Origin: Phoronis pallida
Lineage: Eukaryota > Phoronida > Phoronidae
Direction: 5' to 3'
DNA length: 11,001 bases
Assembly: GCA_028565715.1 (NCBI GenBank)
Contig: JAOXYC010219350.1
Span: 1-11,001 of the forward strand
In this document: positions 7,498 through 11,001 of the stretch, piece by piece
Layout of the letters: each line of letters begins with the position of its first letter
Numbering within the stretch: position 1 is the first letter of the stretch
The notes under the pieces: model-generated
What the model was told of the DNA's origin: nothing
Seen by the model: only the letters and a program-made list of their open reading frames with translations
The model's database searches: none
Translations under genes and position numbers: made by a program

Positions 7498-8054
7498 TGT
7501 CCTGAATGCCCCAGGGCCGTGAAGTGGTGATTATTTGCTATTTTGACTTCCAGAAGGACAATCCAATAAGGCACACACCACAGGATGCGCCGAAAGTGAG
7601 CTAACGACGATTCATAAACCTAATCATTTCCAAATAATGATCAAAACAAACGACGGGGGAGCGTTGGAAACATTTTAGAAGCAGTTTGGCATGTACATTG
7701 TATGTGCAATGCAATGTTAACAACTTCAACATGTCATTACAGGGCGCTTATTGGAGTCAATCAAAAGAGCTTAGGAACTCACACATGGCGACTGTCCTAT
7801 AAAAACATAATTCTAGACATTGGAATTACAAAAAAGATGCAGGTTTGATTACATAAGATTCGAACGGTTCCTCTCTGACCCCGTCTGTTTGCACAAATCC
7901 AGGAACATTGGCATTTGAGCGCTATTTTCGATGTTCTGTATTGATTGGGACAGACCGTCTCTCAGTAGTCAGGCCATGCCAAGTGGTTTATTGGATTATA
8001 GATTTGTTGATAATCAACTACGATCTTGACTTGATAATGCAATAAAACGGAAAG
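7498..8054. other. non-coding stretch
   Basis: Nothing gene-like. There is a 13-nt palindrome GTTGAT-A-ATCAAC at 8006-8018. A B-box-like GTTCGAATC on the minus strand near 7857-7866 has no pairing T-stem and was rejected as a tRNA. Confidence 0.45.
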
Positions 8055-8245
8055 TTGATCTGGGTACCCTGTGCCATGTTCTTACAGATGGGTTTCGCCC
8101 ACATTTTTCAGAACAAAATTTTACTCACATTCTTTCTATGTGGAATAGAAGCTTGTAAAATGTATAAATTCACAGAGTTTGTGAAGGTGGATAAATTGTG
8201 TACGCAGTCTGTCAGTGAGCCCATTGTTTTGTCAATGACTAAGTA
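8055..8245 (+). repeat. possible very diverged fourth unit of the 170-bp repeat
   Basis: GTACCCTGTGCCA (8064), CTATGTGG (8136) and GGTGGATAAA (8186) appear in the same order as GTACACCCTATGCCA, GTATGTGG and GGTTGATAAA of the array. Spacing is about 75 and 48 bases, against 61 and 55 in unit 2. Only short blocks match. An open frame of 63 codons (TTG start) covers the same interval but shows no domain. Confidence 0.18.
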
Positions 8246-8305
8246 AACGGCTGATAATTTAGCTCAAGTTGCTAAACCATGAGCATTGACATAGGTGTAC
8301 ATTTG

Positions 8306-8327
8306 CGTGGTGACAAGTTACACCACG
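8306..8327. repeat. 7-bp hairpin with outer arms
   Basis: CGTGGTG (8306-8312) pairs perfectly with CACCACG (8321-8327) around ACAAGTTA. Further out, TACAT (8298-8302) faces ATGTA (8337-8341), so an interrupted longer stem is possible. A second, bulged inverted repeat, ATTGGAGC/GCTCAAT, follows at about 8345-8370. Confidence 0.45.
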
Positions 8328-9194
8328 TTACGCTGTATGTAAACATTGGAGCGCAATATGGTGCTCAATGCTGACAGATTTATGGTGGACGCTACAGTTC
8401 ATCGTGGGGGAGCCAGTGCAGTTTGTTTTTATTTTGTCAGAAAACTGATAATATGCGGTGACGAGGATTGAGAAGGAGTTTAAAATTGAAGTAATGGTGA
8501 CTACATGTATGTTGACATCATTGTGATTGTCGTCATCGCATGGTGACATTATGGCCATCATCATCGAGATGAAAGCTTTATCACCAACTGACCAACAACT
8601 CATCATTACTCATATAGTCTCTATTATGTAAAATATTACTTTCCCGATGGAAAACGCCAAATAAATACTTGACTGTGCAAAACCGTATCTCATGACTGAA
8701 TTGGTGGATGCATTGAGGGACAAATTTGTTCGATGAAACCTTAATAAATTAAAACAGGCAGTCGAGGCATAGTTCTCTCTTAGTTTGCTTCGGTACCTTT
8801 ATAAATTCAGTGTTTTGTTCGTAGGTGCTTTTTGTATTGTTCATGGTGCTGTCCAATCGTTTGTTTATGAAAATTATACCATGTTGTAATCTAGGTTTCT
8901 TCAGGTAAATGCATTTCCACCTAAGTTGAGTGCAGCGTCTAAACATAAGTAAAGACCACATGGTGAAGAGGTTATTAAAGCATTAATCTGTTGCACGGGG
9001 TTGATTAATATCACCGAGTTCATTCATCTTTTAATATAATTACCTGGTACTAAAAACCTGGTTATAATTGTGCGTTTGGAGGCTCGCCTTCTATACTTCA
9101 CTTTGACCATTCGTAGAGACCAGTGCAACCAATGTCAGTAATGAGTGTGTTTAGAAAAAAGCTAGTACTGGCTCGATCGCTTTTGAGTTAAAGG
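8328..9194. other. non-coding stretch
   Basis: No gene supported. Positions 8490-8590 are enriched in short ATGGTGAC and CATCATC-like words, a cryptically simple, trinucleotide-like patch; it explains the Met/Asp-rich minus-strand frame at 8328-8606. A 70-codon ATG frame on the minus strand (8749-8961) is Lys/Cys-rich without a known motif. Confidence 0.4.
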
Positions 9195-9212
9195 TACATG
9201 TACATGTACATG
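9195..9212 (+). repeat. (TACATG)3 microsatellite
   Basis: Three exact TACATG units, self-complementary so that the tract is also palindromic. Such tracts are frequent in mollusc and other marine invertebrate genomes. Confidence 0.8.
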
Positions 9213-9215
9213 AAC

Positions 9216-9264
9216 ATACATTTGGTTATGAACAATTTATTCCATCATATACATTTGGTTGTGG
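9216..9264 (+). repeat. direct repeat ATACATTTGGTT, 33-bp period
   Basis: ATACATTTGGTT occurs at 9216-9227 and 9249-9260, followed by ATGAAC and GTGGTTC respectively. It directly abuts the TACATG tract, so the whole 9195-9264 block looks like slippage-prone, locally duplicated sequence. Confidence 0.55.
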
Positions 9265-9692
9265 TTCATTTTCTGAAGAAGGTAGTTTTGAATGCACGCA
9301 ATTATCCCTGAAAATTTCAAGCCCCAAGTACATTCGATCACCTTATCTTTGAATCTTATAGTTCGCCGAATGGATACGGCCATTTTGAACATAGTGAGGG
9401 AAACCGAAGAGTTCTACCAATGTTGTTTCTAAAAAAATGATTAGCCCGAACTCGTTACATCACACGTTTTTTGGGGAAATCAGTCTTCGAATTATTGAGT
9501 TCAAAAGTTGGAAAGGTGGTTAATGAGGAAATTAGGTTAGGCTTTCTAGCTACCTTTTGTGTGGAATTTTAATTCATATTTCACGGGCATTTGAAGAATG
9601 TGAAAAAATAGACAGGAAAACTTTGATGAGCAATTGATGTTTCAAGACTAATGTAATACGAAACCCAACACTTGAAGTAAATTTTGTTTTCT
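9265..9692. other. non-coding stretch
   Basis: I see no gene, repeat or notable structure here. Confidence 0.45.
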
Positions 9693-9844
9693 TGGCCTAA
9701 CAGGCCAGATGGCAATCTCCAGCAGAAAAATGCGGATACCAAAACAATATATTTGAACGCTTAGCGAAGCTGAACGGTGTAGTGAAAGCTCGAAGCTATC
9801 TTAGCCTAGAGAGGCTACGGGTACATTAACAGCGCAGTTGCTGT
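9693..9844. repeat. cluster of five small hairpins
   Basis: Perfect stems follow one another: TGGCCT/AGGCCA (9693-9707, 3-nt loop), GCTT/AAGC (9759-9770), AGCT/AGCT (9787-9797), TAGCCT/AGGCTA (9802-9817, 4-nt loop) and ACAGC/GCTGT (9829-9844). TAGCGAAGCTGA at 9762-9773 matches the Pol III A-box pattern TRGCNNAGYNGG except for its last base. GCTCGAAGC (9788-9796) is only loosely B-box-like and too close. The block could be a small structured RNA or a tRNA-derived relic, but no cloverleaf folds by eye. Confidence 0.25.
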
Positions 9845-9983
9845 AAGTCAACGTTAGTTAACAGAACTTATATTTAGTCTTTTAGATAGGATTCAATGTG
9901 TGTTTTTACTTACATAGTTAGAGCTTCCGTAATCTCGTCTATAAGACATGGTGCTAGGGCGAAAAACAGCTCATCGAAAGTTA

Positions 9984-10149
9984 ATTTTCTTTTCTGTCTT
10001 CAGGCAGTAGGCACTATCCTCCAGAAAAGATTCTTGTGACACCAATATCAGTTTTAAAAGTTTTTCGGCTTGGTGGTAGCTTGTCTGGTCACCCGTTCAA
10101 AGTTATACGTAAAATCCTCTCCAATATTGCTTGTAGATTCGTGACGTAG
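9984..10149 (+). other. strong splice-acceptor-like site followed by open frame
   Basis: TTTTCTTTTCTGTCTTCAG at 9985-10003 is the best 3' splice site in the window. The frame beginning AGT at 10006 (two bases after the junction) stays open for 47 codons to TAG at 10147-10149. It starts SRHYPPEKILVTPISVLKVF and continues RLGGSLSGHPFKV. The other two frames stop sooner. No domain is recognised. Length and composition allow a terminal exon, but chance cannot be excluded. Confidence 0.2.
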
Positions 10150-10251
10150 TCAGCTGAGTGAAGCTCAAGTGCGCATGTATAACGCTCATCAACACTGTCT
10201 ATTTCAATCTTGTGTCGATTTCGCTATTCCAGCGCAGTCTGTAGGATGCTC

Positions 10252-10279
10252 TGAAATCTACACTATGAAATCTACCTTA
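10252..10279 (+). repeat. 14-bp tandem duplication
   Basis: TGAAATCTAC occurs at 10252-10261 and 10266-10275 with similar tails, a two-unit tandem repeat of period 14. Confidence 0.6.
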
Positions 10280-10303
10280 ACTTCCCAGCGGGTTACTGAT
10301 AAT

Positions 10304-10329
10304 CACGTGCGCGGGTTCACCTCAGGTGA
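10304..10329. promoter_or_regulatory. E-box pair CACGTG and CAGGTG
   Basis: CACGTG (10304-10309) is followed by the near-palindrome TCACCTCAGGTGA (10317-10329), which contains CAGGTG (10323-10328). CAGGTG and CACCTG cores are bound by E-proteins and Snail/ZEB zinc fingers. This is the third CACGTG locus of the window. No transcription start signal accompanies it. Confidence 0.2.
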
Positions 10330-10590
10330 TTGATTGTCTGCCGTTTCCATGCCAACAACTTTGACTGGATGGAACAGTTTCGCATCATATATTTGCTCCC
10401 GACTTATGACTTGTTTTTGACTCACTTGGTTTTAATTAATCCTGTTTATATATCGGATGCAGATGTCGTTAGTCACTGGCGCTGTATATCGTAGGTATAG
10501 CGTCGTCATCTGGAATATATAATAGGAAGAATTTGATTAATAAAAAAATCAGGTCATCTTGTTTGAAGACATTTGCATACATTGGAAATT
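10330..10590. other. non-coding stretch
   Basis: No gene. A TATA-like TTTATATATC lies at about 10445-10454 without other core-promoter evidence. Confidence 0.4.
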
Positions 10591-10734
10591 TCGTGTTTGT
10601 TTCAGGCAACAGGTTCGGTTGCAGACACTTTCTGTAAAAACACTTTTCTGACAGTTATAGCCAGTTTCACTAAATGCATGGTAACAAATGATGAACAGCG
10701 CCAAGACGGGACACAATTCAATGAAGTTGCATAG
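10591..10734 (+). other. splice-acceptor-like site followed by open frame to a stop (possible last coding exon)
   Basis: TCGTGTTTGTTTCAG at 10591-10605 fits a 3' splice site. The frame starting exactly at the junction (GCA at 10606) is open for 42 codons to TAG at 10732-10734. It begins ATGSVADTFCKNTFLTVIAS and goes on FTKCMVTNDEQRQDGTQFNEV, with a mixed, soluble-protein-like composition. No domain is recognised. No AATAAA follows within the window, which weakens a terminal-exon reading. The opposite strand is also open here (84 codons, 10602-10856) and is probably a shadow. Confidence 0.18.
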
Positions 10735-11001
10735 AGTTTACTAAAATTGGCTAAGTGTGGCAAACTTTCGCATTTGTTGATACATGAATTATTTGTTTTT
10801 ATGTATCTAATGGACGGTAAGGTTTCACAAATGCTATCAAGATGCACAGTCACCATTTGTTTTGGAATTAAGTGTCAATTTTAGCAACGAATATTGTTGG
10901 CTATCGAATGTGACCGTTGTGTTACTACTTACGAATGTGAAATTATCAACTATTGAATGATGTCAATTACGTTGGAATTTTTGTGACACATTGCATCCTA
11001 A
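10735..11001. other. non-coding stretch
   Basis: Nothing supportable on the + strand. No poly(A) signal AATAAA or ATTAAA is present. Confidence 0.4.

Noticed and set aside
7850-7870. tRNA 3' end suggested by GTTCGAATC on the minus strand
   Set aside because: The flanking five bases on each side do not pair as a T-stem, and no A-box lies at the right distance.
8328-8606. 92-codon minus-strand frame rich in Met, Asp and His
   Set aside because: The composition is explained by the cryptically simple CATCATC/GGTGAC-like patch, not by a protein.
8749-8961. 70-codon ATG frame on the minus strand
   Set aside because: Starts with ATG and is Lys/Cys-rich, but has no spacing pattern of a zinc finger or secreted Cys-rich peptide, no signal peptide and no gene context.
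10602-10856. 84-codon minus-strand frame
   Set aside because: Lies opposite the acceptor-linked + strand frame and has no recognised motif; probably its shadow.
1-11001. CRISPR array, phage, operon or defence-island content
   Set aside because: No regularly spaced identical repeats, no prokaryotic gene density and no long ORFs; the composition fits eukaryotic non-coding DNA.

Overview
This window looks like nuclear DNA of an animal, most likely an invertebrate. It is AT-rich (roughly 37% GC by eye) with frequent stops in all frames. There is no bacterial gene packing, no ribosome-binding-site/ORF pattern, no long ORF (the longest is about 100 codons and non-ATG), and no recognisable tRNA or rRNA. 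A (TACATG)n microsatellite and a diverged tandem repeat of about 170 bp would fit a marine lophotrochozoan such as a mollusc, but that placement is only a guess. I read the window as intronic or intergenic sequence with a possible decayed gene fragment at its left end.

Left end (1-1083). The window opens with a splice-donor-like GAG|GTAAGC. Positions 421-877 are locally GC-richer and hold three short open frames whose peptides look coding. Two of them share a motif (GVPDGIPSE at 505-531 and GVSDGNPSE at 624-650), so the similarity holds at protein as well as DNA level. A third frame (737-874) reads like the second half of the same kind of small alpha/beta domain. The pattern recalls the degenerate RRM-like repeats of PARP14/PARP10-type proteins. 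The frame changes and stops point to a decayed tandem copy, or to exons split by very short introns. A weaker third DNA copy may lie at 1021-1083.

Middle (1084-6980). This is essentially non-coding. It holds a cluster of four hairpins at 2225-2415, two longer hairpins at 5208-5246 and 5551-5579, homopolymer runs, an E-box palindrome and a few short direct repeats. One good splice-acceptor-like tract sits at 1885-1919.

Right half (6981-11001). The clearest repeat is a three-unit diverged tandem array at 6981-7487, with a possible very diverged relative at 8055-8245. Beyond it are a 7-bp-stem hairpin (8306-8327), a (TACATG)3 tract followed by a 33-bp-period direct repeat (9195-9264), a cluster of five small hairpins (9693-9844), E-box motifs (10304-10328), and two strong splice-acceptor-like sites (ending 10003 and 10605), each followed by a short open frame. 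No complete gene can be supported, and no coherent multi-gene system is visible.
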